From Gammaproteobacteria bacterium (GTDB lineage Bacteria > Pseudomonadota > Gammaproteobacteria > Coxiellales > Coxiellaceae), in NCBI GenBank assembly GCA_030429175.1, contig JAUIDD010000007.1:30505-94504 (forward strand): DNA of 64,000 nucleotides, written 5' to 3'. Shown here one piece after another: positions 9,154-16,966 of the stretch. The notes beneath the pieces were generated by a model. That model was not told where the DNA came from. It was given only the letters and a program-made list of their open reading frames with translations, and made no database searches. A program made the position numbers and the translations under genes. Position 1 is the first letter of the stretch; each line of letters opens with the position of its first letter.

Positions 9154-9231
9154 TGGTGCCTGGCACCTAAAAGTTGATAGTTTCTACTTCCAACTAGGTA
9201 AAAACTATCAACCTTTAGGTGCCAGGCACCA
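9154..9231. repeat. Long palindrome (REP-like), also a likely bidirectional terminator
   Basis: Two 30-bp arms (9154-9183 and 9202-9231) are inverted copies with a single mismatch, separated by 18 bases. Each arm begins with the palindromic core GGTGCCTGGCACC. A T-run follows the right arm. It lies exactly between the convergent ankyrin and U-box genes and can terminate both. The GGTGCCTGGCACC core resembles dispersed REP-type repeats of many proteobacteria; a genome-wide count would settle that. Confidence 0.85.
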
Positions 9232-9236
9232 TTTTT

Positions 9237-10319
9237 TTAAACTGTTGTCGTAACCACTTTGTTGAGCATTGACAAGGATTCTATCGCGTCTTTTAATGCA
9301 CGATTAGGAATGATTTTTTTATCAGCTAATTCGACACCTGATAGAGGGTCTGTGTTATGTGTTTCTAGCCATTGTTCAATCGCTTCGCGTTCATAAGTAT
9401 TGCTTGTTTCTACTATGATAACAGGATCTCGCATTTGCTCTCTCGTGATAGGGCATATAACACTTAGTTCAGACGTATTATTTCCGAAAAGTGTGCTTGA
9501 GATATTTGGGGAATGGCGTAGATGGTTGCATCCCTGTCTGATATGTATCATGCATGACAAGAATAGTGTGCCAATATTTGAAAATAATTCAGTTATTGTA
9601 TCTATCGCCGTATCAAAAAAATGAGTTCGATTTAGATAAAATGGTAAATGGGTGATTAGAATAAACAGTGTTGAAATAAATCCACTTGAAATTGGCTCAT
9701 GAAGCGCAAACAAGTATCCATATTCACCGAGCTCATGATTTCTATGAATATCTAGTGCTTGGTTACATCGGGTAATACAAGCATCAGTATAAGCGTAGTT
9801 GGAGCACCAGTTTGTTTGATTTACCGCAATGGATGGAAGTAAGGTGTTGAGAGTGAGTAAGCCAGTTATTGTAATAATCATTGTAAGAAAGAGTCTTACT
9901 TTGTCACTATACCATTCTTTCTTAAGGTTACAGATGAAAAGATGTGTTGTAGCGATGACAATTAATGAGGTGCAAGCATAGGAAGCAAGTGCGTCGGTTT
10001 TTATTAGTTCGTGTGCAGGTGAGAATGCTTTGTCATTTACTCCTAAGAATGGTCCATCATATAAAGATATATATTGTCTTTGTGTTACATCTTGACAAGC
10101 TTTTATGGCTTTTGCATTACCTGACTTAAATTGTTGAGTGCAAAGTTGTCGGCCAATTTCGTTGAGGGGAATCGCATCATAAACTTCATTAACGATTTCA
10201 CCATAGTGGCCACGAAAAATATTGTAGCTAAATAAAAAAGATGTGACAGATACCCCTGCGATCCAGATAGAGCTTGCTATAACTTCAGTTATTTCACTTG
10301 CCTGAAAGTTTATGCGCAT
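9237..10319 (-). CDS. Membrane-anchored U-box protein (putative E3 ubiquitin ligase)
   Basis: 360 residues from an ATG with a good ribosome site (AAGGAAG). Hydrophobic segments at about 13-33, 110-130, 143-165 and 212-229 suggest four membrane passes. The C-terminus is a U-box (about 286-346): ICPITREQMRDPVI, NTYEREAIEQWL, TDPLSGVEL and IPNRALKDAI are the core features (DPV strand, R/E-x-AI helix, P-x-(S/T)-G turn and the N-x-xLK element). U-boxes bind E2 enzymes, and bacteria lack canonical ubiquitin, so the target is expected to be a eukaryotic host (inference). Known bacterial U-box effectors such as Legionella LubX are soluble; a polytopic membrane anchor is unusual. Five cysteines fall in the 60-185 loops (60, 74, 172, 181, 185). 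Confidence 0.85.
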   Translation of the reverse strand: MRINFQASEITEVIASSIWIAGVSVTSFLFSYNIFRGHYGEIVNEVYDAIPLNEIGRQLCTQQFKSGNAKAIKACQDVTQRQYISLYDGPFLGVNDKAFSPAHELIKTDALASYACTSLIVIATTHLFICNLKKEWYSDKVRLFLTMIITITGLLTLNTLLPSIAVNQTNWCSNYAYTDACITRCNQALDIHRNHELGEYGYLFALHEPISSGFISTLFILITHLPFYLNRTHFFDTAIDTITELFSNIGTLFLSCMIHIRQGCNHLRHSPNISSTLFGNNTSELSVICPITREQMRDPVIIVETSNTYEREAIEQWLETHNTDPLSGVELADKKIIPNRALKDAIESLSMLNKVVTTTV

Positions 10320-10376
10320 GATTTGGCTTCCTTATTGTATTTAATAGTATTGATGCTATTGTAAATTTTCCTTTTT

Positions 10377-10766
10377 TTATTTCGCCTTAGAGATTTTATT
10401 AACAATTGCATTAGATGATAGGGTTTTACATTTTTGAGTTATTTTTAGATCTTCATAACAGTGCACAGCAAAAATTGCAGCGCAGATTCCCGCGACTATT
10501 TTAGGTCTTTGGGTCGCTACTGCAATTGCTGCTATGCCTGCAATAGCTGAAGGTGCAATTAATGTGGCAAGAACTACAGCAACGGTAAATCCATTGGGAT
10601 CAGTATTTTTAGTTTCAACTTTAATGGTAAGATTATCTGAGATTTTACCAGCAATTTGTTCAGTACGACTTGTAGTTTCAAGAAAGCAAATGCCGCCCAT
10701 CAATACGTGAAAAAAATTAGCTTTGTTTGAAACTTCTAGCCAAGTTTGCGTTATTTTTTGTCGCAT
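10377..10766 (-). CDS. Small hydrophobic protein of unknown function
   Basis: 129 residues. Two adjacent hydrophobic stretches (about 59-85, VAVVLATLIAPSAIAGIAAI, and 90-105, VAGICAAIFAVHCY) indicate a hairpin membrane anchor; the N-terminal half is amphipathic and polar. It has a weak ribosome site (AAGAG). It sits upstream of the U-box gene on the same strand with a 57-bp gap, so the two could share a transcript. I recognise no family. Confidence 0.55.
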   Translation of the reverse strand: MRQKITQTWLEVSNKANFFHVLMGGICFLETTSRTEQIAGKISDNLTIKVETKNTDPNGFTVAVVLATLIAPSAIAGIAAIAVATQRPKIVAGICAAIFAVHCYEDLKITQKCKTLSSNAIVNKISKAK

Positions 10767-10861
10767 AATGAACTCTTGTTTGAATTATTATTTTTACAAG
10801 TATAGTCGTGAAAGACTTGAGTTTAAACCCGTAATAAATACTATAACTATCAGCAGAAGGT

Positions 10862-12925
10862 CTAAACAATAGTGCTTTTTGATTCAAAAAATTCTGGCAT
10901 CGCTTGATACAACGCATCAATATCGGCATTAATAAGCATTTTAAATGGTGGCAAGCCTTGGAGTAAGTTTTTACCATAGCCTTTACTATAAAGCCTTTTA
11001 TCGAGAATAGTGACAATACCATTATCAGTTTCCTGACGAATTAGCCTGCCAATGTACTGTGTTAGCTTAAGTGATGTCTCTGGTAGTGCTGAGAGCATAA
11101 ATGCATTCTTATTATTGTCTTTAAGCCAGTTATTGCGTGTCAGTTCTATTGGGGTCGTTGGTACGCTAAATGGTAATTTATGAATAATCACATGCTGACA
11201 AAAGTCAGCTGGGAGATCGAGCCCTTCACCAAACGACGCCAGTCCAAATAGAATAGAACGGCGACCAGTGCGAATATGATCTTTATGCAATTCAATAATA
11301 CGTCGTTTACTGTATTGATTTTGCATTAGAATATCCTGAACCAAGTTATCGGGTAGGTCAGCATAAATGCGTTCCATCGCGCGAATACTATTAAATAAAA
11401 CCAGTGTGCCATTTTTAGTAAGAATGAGTTTGGGTAGTAGATCAAGTACTTCTTGATGATGTTGTTCTTGCTCTTGAGCAATAGGTGCTGCTTGCATTTT
11501 GGGGATAAATAATACTGATTTTGTATAATCAAAAAACGGTTCGATTGCTAAATCACTGCAGCGATCATCATTGGTTAAACCGCTGCGGCGATGAAAGTCA
11601 CTAAACTTGCCAAGCGCCCGAATTGTGGCAGAACAAAGTATTGCACCATTTTGAATTTTATCCCAGAAGTAGGCTTTTAATTCTTTGCTGACATTAATCG
11701 GTGCTGCGTGGCAGTGATAGTTTTTAGATTTGTTGTTATAGCTAAACCATTTAGCAATAGGTGCTTCTTTTTCTTGACGTTCTTGGCAGAATAATGACCA
11801 AGTGTCGTATAAGTTTTTAGCGCGATTTAAAATAAAATTAAAGTTAGTAAAGATACGATTGAGTAATTCATCGGGTTCTTTTTTTATTTTTTCATTGTGA
11901 GTAACTAATGCATCAAGTTTGGTTTGAATTGCGGCACAATGGCTGTAGACCTGGCGTGCACTGTCTTTTGCTTCGGTTGCTAGTGGTAGAAATTTTAAAA
12001 AGGTATTTTGATTGGGGATCCATTCACCTTCATTAAACAGTGTGAAATGATCTTCGAGGTAATCATTGATTTGCTTTAGTTGTGTTACCAAATGATGGGT
12101 CAGTGGCTTAATTGTTTCGGGCAAGTTAGTATCGATATACTCTGCTACAGATGCTTTAGTTAACGCTTTAGTCAGTTGATTAATCCATTCAACGCTGCCC
12201 ATAATACTGCTCATTTTAGAGAAATGGCTTAATGCCTTTTGTGGTAGATGATGGCATTCGTCGATAATATAAAGGCAGCTTTCCATTTCAGGTAATACCG
12301 CACCACCGCCAAGTTCAAGGTCGCTTAAGAGTAAACTATGATTGGCAACGATAATATCTGCCTGGTGCATTTTACGTCGTGCTTTATAAAAAGCGCAGTC
12401 ATCATAGGCACTACAGTTACGTCCACTGCAGCCAGCGGCATCGGTGCTGACTTGCTGCCAGGTGCTTTCAGGAATATAAGATTTAAGCGCATCACGATCG
12501 CCACGCCATTTTTTTTGTTCGAGTAATAACTGTAATTCTTGGATATGTTGGTGACTATCTAGAAAATCTTGTTGCGTCTCTTGATCGTACAAGCGTGCAT
12601 GACACACATAACGGCGTCGACCTTTGGCAAGTGCGTACTTACATTCTTTATCGGTCAGTTTGGCCAGTAACGGCAAGTCCTTACTGATTAATTGTTCTTG
12701 TAGCGCAATTGTCGCAGTACTGATGATAATGTGCTGTTTAGGCTCAAGTGCTTGTAAACTGGCTAAGCCATAGCTCAATGTTTTGCCCGTTCCAGTCGGC
12801 GCCTCAACACAGAGTATCTTCTTTGATTTGATTGAATCATAAACAGCAGCAATCATGTCACGTTGCGAGTGACGCTCTTGTAGTCCATGGCGTTTGAGTT
12901 TGCTAATAAGTGTATCTATATCCAT
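10862..12925 (-). CDS. dinG: DinG-family ATP-dependent DNA helicase
   Basis: 687-residue superfamily 2 helicase of the XPD/DinG type. Walker A is EAPTGTGKT at 41-49, the DECH box is IIDECHHLPQ near 223, and between them lie the cysteines that hold the 4Fe-4S cluster (VCHARLY, then AAGCSGRNCSAYDDC). The C-terminal helicase motifs include YIGRLIRQETDNG. DinG-type enzymes unwind 5'-3' and resolve R-loops or replication-transcription conflicts. The frame remains open to a TTG at 12943, but ATG 12925 is the first ATG and fits the family. No clear ribosome site precedes it. Confidence 0.9.
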   Translation of the reverse strand: MDIDTLISKLKRHGLQERHSQRDMIAAVYDSIKSKKILCVEAPTGTGKTLSYGLASLQALEPKQHIIISTATIALQEQLISKDLPLLAKLTDKECKYALAKGRRRYVCHARLYDQETQQDFLDSHQHIQELQLLLEQKKWRGDRDALKSYIPESTWQQVSTDAAGCSGRNCSAYDDCAFYKARRKMHQADIIVANHSLLLSDLELGGGAVLPEMESCLYIIDECHHLPQKALSHFSKMSSIMGSVEWINQLTKALTKASVAEYIDTNLPETIKPLTHHLVTQLKQINDYLEDHFTLFNEGEWIPNQNTFLKFLPLATEAKDSARQVYSHCAAIQTKLDALVTHNEKIKKEPDELLNRIFTNFNFILNRAKNLYDTWSLFCQERQEKEAPIAKWFSYNNKSKNYHCHAAPINVSKELKAYFWDKIQNGAILCSATIRALGKFSDFHRRSGLTNDDRCSDLAIEPFFDYTKSVLFIPKMQAAPIAQEQEQHHQEVLDLLPKLILTKNGTLVLFNSIRAMERIYADLPDNLVQDILMQNQYSKRRIIELHKDHIRTGRRSILFGLASFGEGLDLPADFCQHVIIHKLPFSVPTTPIELTRNNWLKDNNKNAFMLSALPETSLKLTQYIGRLIRQETDNGIVTILDKRLYSKGYGKNLLQGLPPFKMLINADIDALYQAMPEFFESKSTIV

Positions 12926-13029
12926 GTCGCATATAATAACCAATTAAATCGATTCATGATACCGTGTTTTGAAGGGTCTGTGTTCTAAACTAGACATGTC
13001 CATTTTGAGTCAATCTCAAATCACAAAGT

Positions 13030-13413
13030 CTAGGGCTTTCGTTGACACGCCGCAGGGTGTTTTTCTAGCGCTACTACGGTGTCACTCTTCGCAACAAAAA
13101 TATCCCGAATATCTTGAATCAATGCTTTAATGTCTGACTCAGAGACAAACCTTTGGTCTCTGTTTTCATTACGGATCAAGCGAATTTTTTCGAGTATGAT
13201 GCTTTGAATATCTGGTGCACTAAGTACATTGTGTCTCGATGGCTGCTTACGAGCGAGCAGATAGTATTTGTTGATAATGCGAATACAACAGGCCAAGTAG
13301 TCTAATTTAAATTGATCATAGTTTTCAGTATCGTCATTAGATTTGCTATTGGCAAATTCAATACTGGAAAGAAAAGGTGATGGGAATTTTGTATCAGCCG
13401 AAGGGTTATTCAT
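13030..13413 (-). CDS. Hypothetical protein, possibly the tail of the neighbouring decayed gene
   Basis: 127 residues, mostly helical and charged, without signal peptide or membrane segment and no recognised family. Its ATG lies 3 bp beyond the stop of the last fragment of the broken gene at 13417-15662, in another frame, and lacks a ribosome site. It may therefore be either a small independent gene or a frameshifted C-terminal piece of that pseudogene. Confidence 0.4.
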   Translation of the reverse strand: MNNPSADTKFPSPFLSSIEFANSKSNDDTENYDQFKLDYLACCIRIINKYYLLARKQPSRHNVLSAPDIQSIILEKIRLIRNENRDQRFVSESDIKALIQDIRDIFVAKSDTVVALEKHPAACQRKP

Positions 13414-13416
13414 GAA

Positions 13417-13890
13417 TTAAAAACAATAGATAATAATGTTATTGATCAATTCCATAAGTTTCATTATTTTCTTGCTATCACCAGACGCTATGACTGATTT
13501 ATATAATACACTAATACAGGGGGTTATTTCATTTCCAATTTCGAGCCCTAGTAATAGCATATAATTAGATCCATTATTTCCATCTCGCTTTAGGCATTGT
13601 TCAAAATAGTTGATGTTTGCTAGTCTAATGCCAGTATCAAAAGGGATGGTTGTGTCACAACAATGATCTTGGGTAAAGGGATCAACAAAGTCAGATAAGT
13701 ATTTTTGTAGTTTCGGCATGCTATCCTGATATAGCAGGCTAAGACGCGCCATACGATAATAGAGACATAAATGGTATAATTTACCAAAATCTAATTTACG
13801 TGCTTGTATTGATTTAAATAATACTTCAAGAAAAGTTAACAAGTGAGTTGGTTGCATAAACTTTGCAAACGTAGTCGCATCATTAAACAA
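13417..13890 (-). CDS. C-terminal open fragment (157 codons) of the decayed gene
   Basis: Begins at a TTG with no ribosome site. The preceding in-frame codons run only eight further before a stop, whereas a different frame upstream is clearly coding, so a frameshift near 13890 explains this piece. It is helical and Leu-rich (THLLTFLEVLFKSIQARKL), and no family is recognised. Confidence 0.35.
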   Translation of the reverse strand: MFNDATTFAKFMQPTHLLTFLEVLFKSIQARKLDFGKLYHLCLYYRMARLSLLYQDSMPKLQKYLSDFVDPFTQDHCCDTTIPFDTGIRLANINYFEQCLKRDGNNGSNYMLLLGLEIGNEITPCISVLYKSVIASGDSKKIMKLMELINNIIIYCF

Positions 13891-14294
13891 ATATAATATG
13901 CTTGTCTGATACCTATATATTCAAAAGTGAGTTTATTAATTTTGGTGAATAGAAATCGCATAAGATCAATATCAGAACCTAATACAGGGTATTCAAATAA
14001 AAATAATCCTGGATATTAAGTTTCACCTGTGAGAGATTTTTGCCATTGTTCATCAAGTGTCATTTCCCTTGTTGGGCTTACGAAAATATTTTGGTAGGGA
14101 ATGTTATTGTCAGGTACTACTTTTTCTAGGCGAGTAAATAATTGTAGTATAGCAGGTCATTTTGCCATTATATTCGGAATTTTAAAAACACTTATGAACT
14201 TGCTAGCAATGTGAGTGCGTTAGCAGGCCAGGTAGGTGAGGTTTGTGTAGTTAGTGAACTAAAATAACTTGAATACGAATGAGAGCAAAATATT

Positions 14295-15500
14295 TTAGAT
14301 GCACTTGATTTGATGATGTTCTTTTGGCTCTTCTTGTTGTGTATCATAACGGAGTTGAGACCATATCGAAGGTGTTTTTGTTGTTATAATACCAATGGGG
14401 TCTTCTGCAATAGAATTTATTTTTAGTGCGCTATTCAAGTTTTTTGGATAGCGAGCGATAGCTTCATCTAAACCGTTATGCCCGGTAATGTCTGCAGTAA
14501 GTATATTTTTATTTTTATCAGCTTGAGTTGGTTTTTGGCTAAATACAATGTGTTTATGATCGTGGTCGCCATTGCTGCTATCCAGATTTGTAAGTCTAGT
14601 TGGTATACGATCTTCATAATCACATATTTGAAACATTCTATTGTCATGTTCGGTCGTTGAAGATTGGAATTCTACAGAGATTTGGTTATTTTCGTAAGTA
14701 TAGTTTCTATTATGCAGTGTTTGAATAAATGGTGATTGCGTATCACTAAGGTGCTTAAGCATGTCAGAATTCCAATTCAAAACTGAGTTGTTTGTTAGAG
14801 GTAGCTGATTAAATATTCCAGTATCTTTTAGCATTAGTGTAAAAATAAGTTGAATTGGGTTCTCAAAAAACTGATTTGAAGCAAAAGCTCTAACTAAATG
14901 TAACATATAAAGTTTATCTATCTCGTCCTGCCAGTAGTAGCGAGTTGATGGTTCTGATGAAACTTTTATGTGTTTAGAGAGCCAATTGTTTTCCGATTTT
15001 TTATAAGATTTATCTGGAAAAACTCGATTTAGCTCTGCTACGGCTTCATCGAGGTTAATAGAACGCTTATCATTTTCTGGTTTATGTTTAGTGCTTACTT
15101 GTATTAATGCACGTTCACCATCATTGAGGGTTATAGTTTCTGGCGTTGTGTATTCTGAGTGCGTTAGATTAAAGTGCGCTCTGATATGGTGTTCTTGTTG
15201 TAGCTGGTTACGAAAATGGTTAAAAAGGTGTGGAAAATGATGGGTTGAAACATCAGCAAGGCTACTAGTTACATTTAAAATATTTTCTCGATATAAGTCT
15301 TCGCGATGCTCGTCGTTGCTTATAAAGTTGAAATTTGGCATGCCAGCTGTTGTATATAAAATCTCAGGCGTGACACGCCTTTTGAAAGATGCGAAAAAAT
15401 CTTGATTTGCATCGTCTATATCTTCAAGCTCCGCTAGGAGTAAATGATGCTGATCCGTCAATTTAGGCGTTTTATCGTTTAAAAGACTTTCAGCAAGCAC
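14295..15500 (-). CDS. Largest open fragment (401 codons) of the decayed gene
   Basis: This segment opens at a GTG that is merely the first usable codon after the in-frame TAA at 15534-15536. The codons upstream of the GTG (YSPLQRLSRY) are in the same frame, so the GTG is probably not a native start. The 401 residues are hydrophilic, rich in Asn, Asp, His and Thr, with no signal peptide, membrane segment or recognised motif. It could still be translated as a shortened protein, but no ribosome site is evident. Confidence 0.45.
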   Translation of the reverse strand: MLAESLLNDKTPKLTDQHHLLLAELEDIDDANQDFFASFKRRVTPEILYTTAGMPNFNFISNDEHREDLYRENILNVTSSLADVSTHHFPHLFNHFRNQLQQEHHIRAHFNLTHSEYTTPETITLNDGERALIQVSTKHKPENDKRSINLDEAVAELNRVFPDKSYKKSENNWLSKHIKVSSEPSTRYYWQDEIDKLYMLHLVRAFASNQFFENPIQLIFTLMLKDTGIFNQLPLTNNSVLNWNSDMLKHLSDTQSPFIQTLHNRNYTYENNQISVEFQSSTTEHDNRMFQICDYEDRIPTRLTNLDSSNGDHDHKHIVFSQKPTQADKNKNILTADITGHNGLDEAIARYPKNLNSALKINSIAEDPIGIITTKTPSIWSQLRYDTQQEEPKEHHQIKCI

Positions 15501-15780
15501 ATAACGCGAAAGCCGTTGTAAGGGGCTGTAAGTTTATGCTGCCAGTAAAGTGGCATTTGGAGTAAACAAATACGGCAGTGCTGAAATCGCACCTATGATA
15601 GGGTTTGCTTGATATAATCTACCTAAATGTGAGGATTGGTGTAGTATTTGTGATAGGCGCATATGAAGTTCCTTTTCTTATTGCAATGAGTAGTACTAGC
15701 GAACTTATAACATGAAAAAATTTAGTCTGCAATACGTAGAATATACGTAAAAAATTCACATCTCATTTCATTTAAAGGGT

Positions 15781-16368
15781 TTATGCTAGAGGGGTTGTTG
15801 ATATTTGCAGGCGGAAAGGGCAATTGTCAGCAGGCCCTAAGAGCTGTAAAAAATTATGCTGCCAAACAAGAATGATTAAGCTATTTTTGTGGCTGACTTG
15901 AAATTTTTCTTTAAGATTTTTGATATGCACTTCAACTGTACGTGGACTGATATTTGTTTTTATGGAAATTTGTTTGGCATTGTATCCTTTAATAATCAGT
16001 TTATAGATGTTGCATTGTTTTTTAGTCAGTTTTACGACTCGATTATTTATATGAAAAATTTGTTGATTTAGATTGTGTTTGTGTGTAGCGATAAAATTAT
16101 CAATCAGGATAAATGATAAGCTAATTCTATTTTGGTAAAGTGATTTGCTAATGAGGATATTCCGTTGCTGTTGCTGTTCAATTTGATTTAAGAACGGTTT
16201 GCCGGACAAGAGAACTCGATCGCTTCTAATATATGAGGCGGCATCTTCTTTCCAAATTAAATCAAAATCGCTTTTACCAGTTACCTGAGTGGGCGAATCG
16301 AGACCGGCTTTTTCGGCAAACATTTCATTGTAGTGTATGAATTTTGAATTATGATTTTTAACGTGCAA
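15781..16368 (-). CDS. LuxR-type regulator with a truncated PAS domain
   Basis: 195 codons. The N-terminus enters in the middle of a PAS fold (NSKFIHYNEMFAEKAG, then VTGKSDFDLIWKEDA). The C-terminus is a LuxR/GerE helix-turn-helix (KLTKKQCNIYKLIIKGYNAK, then ISPRTVEVHIKNLKEKF). Such PAS-LuxR proteins are abundant in Legionellales. The only in-frame start is a TTG, and a stop lies four codons further upstream, so the first strand or two of the PAS domain are missing. The gene is either 5'-truncated or starts abnormally; the DNA-binding domain is complete. Signal and targets unknown. Confidence 0.6.
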   Translation of the reverse strand: MHVKNHNSKFIHYNEMFAEKAGLDSPTQVTGKSDFDLIWKEDAASYIRSDRVLLSGKPFLNQIEQQQQRNILISKSLYQNRISLSFILIDNFIATHKHNLNQQIFHINNRVVKLTKKQCNIYKLIIKGYNAKQISIKTNISPRTVEVHIKNLKEKFQVSHKNSLIILVWQHNFLQLLGPADNCPFRLQISTTPLA

Positions 16369-16418
16369 AGCACGTTGTTACGGGTTGTTATCCGAGAAAA
16401 AAACCCCTAATAAGGTAA

Positions 16419-16647
16419 CCGGTTTTAGTGCATCGTGCCTCTAAGGTTGTTAATACAAAAGAATATCATAAGCTTTTAAAGTTAGTAGCCCACTATGATC
16501 TGGATCTGCTTCATTGTCATGAGGTCGACCAGCTGGCTTCAGGGGGGGGCAAATATTCCTGATGAGTTACAAGCAGTACGTGACTTACTTTTAGATAAGT
16601 TTATGGGGGCTAATAGGTATGCACTGCCTATTATGCCGCCGAAGTAA
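16419..16647 (+). pseudogene. Gene remnant frameshifted at a run of eight G
   Basis: A coding-like frame begins after a stop at 16416-16418 (PVLVHRASKVVNTKEYHKLL) and runs to an 8-G tract at 16542-16549. There it must shift to continue as ANIPDELQAVRDLLLDKFMGANR and stop at 16645-16647. Joined, it would be about 75 residues with no clear start codon other than GTG 16428. Family unknown. It could also be an intact gene with slippage at the G-run, but no start signal supports that. Confidence 0.4.
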
Positions 16648-16966
16648 TTGTTGTATTAAGCGCTAGAGACTAACTCTTTGTCAGTTAAGAGTTTTCCCCA
16701 AAAAATGTGAATGAAGCTGTGGATAAATTAGGGAATAAGTATGTAACTTACTGATTTATATATATGATATTACTATTTGGTAAATTTAATAACAGTCTGC
16801 TTGTTTTGGTTAGGGTTGATGCAAATTGGAAAAGTAACGTACAAATCGAACACATATGCTTAAGGCTACCAAAAATGCATTAAATTAGGTAGACTAGTAT
16901 CTGTTTTACATACTGTTTTATCTTCCATGGTTACGGATGCAACGATAAGGAAGTCGAGAAAAATCT
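16648..16966. other. AT-rich intergenic region upstream of smc
   Basis: No coding frame is supported. It must hold the smc promoter, but I cannot pick a convincing -35/-10 pair. The nearest ribosome-site-like sequence (AAGGA) is about 14 nt before the smc ATG, farther than usual. Confidence 0.35.

Larger units (their letters stand above)
13417..15662 (-). pseudogene. Decayed gene of about 750 codons, broken by several stops and frameshifts
   Basis: Reading the minus strand from ATG 15662, which has a good ribosome site (AAGGAAC, 6 nt), gives MRLSQILHQSSHLG and continues in frame to a TAA at 15534-15536 (codon 43). The same frame then goes on without interruption into the 401-codon segment that ends at 14295. 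Coding-like sequence continues in a second frame to 14192 (SPTWPANALTLLASS). After a further frameshift it passes a TGA (14157-14159), then reads AILQLFTRLEKVVPDNN to a TAA (14025-14027) and on in the same frame as PGLFLFEYPVLGSDIDL. It shifts again near 13890 into the final 157-codon segment. At least three in-frame stops and three frameshifts therefore separate the pieces. The product is unrecognised; large size and lineage context suggest a former effector-like protein (inference). Confidence 0.75.

Noticed and set aside
9510..10319. RING finger rather than U-box in the membrane protein
   Set aside because: The C-terminal domain lacks the eight zinc ligands of a RING and instead has the hydrophobic U-box core.
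14295..15500. An intact 401-residue gene with GTG start
   Set aside because: The same frame is coding-like upstream to a better start at 15662 beyond a TAA, so this is treated as a fragment of a broken gene.
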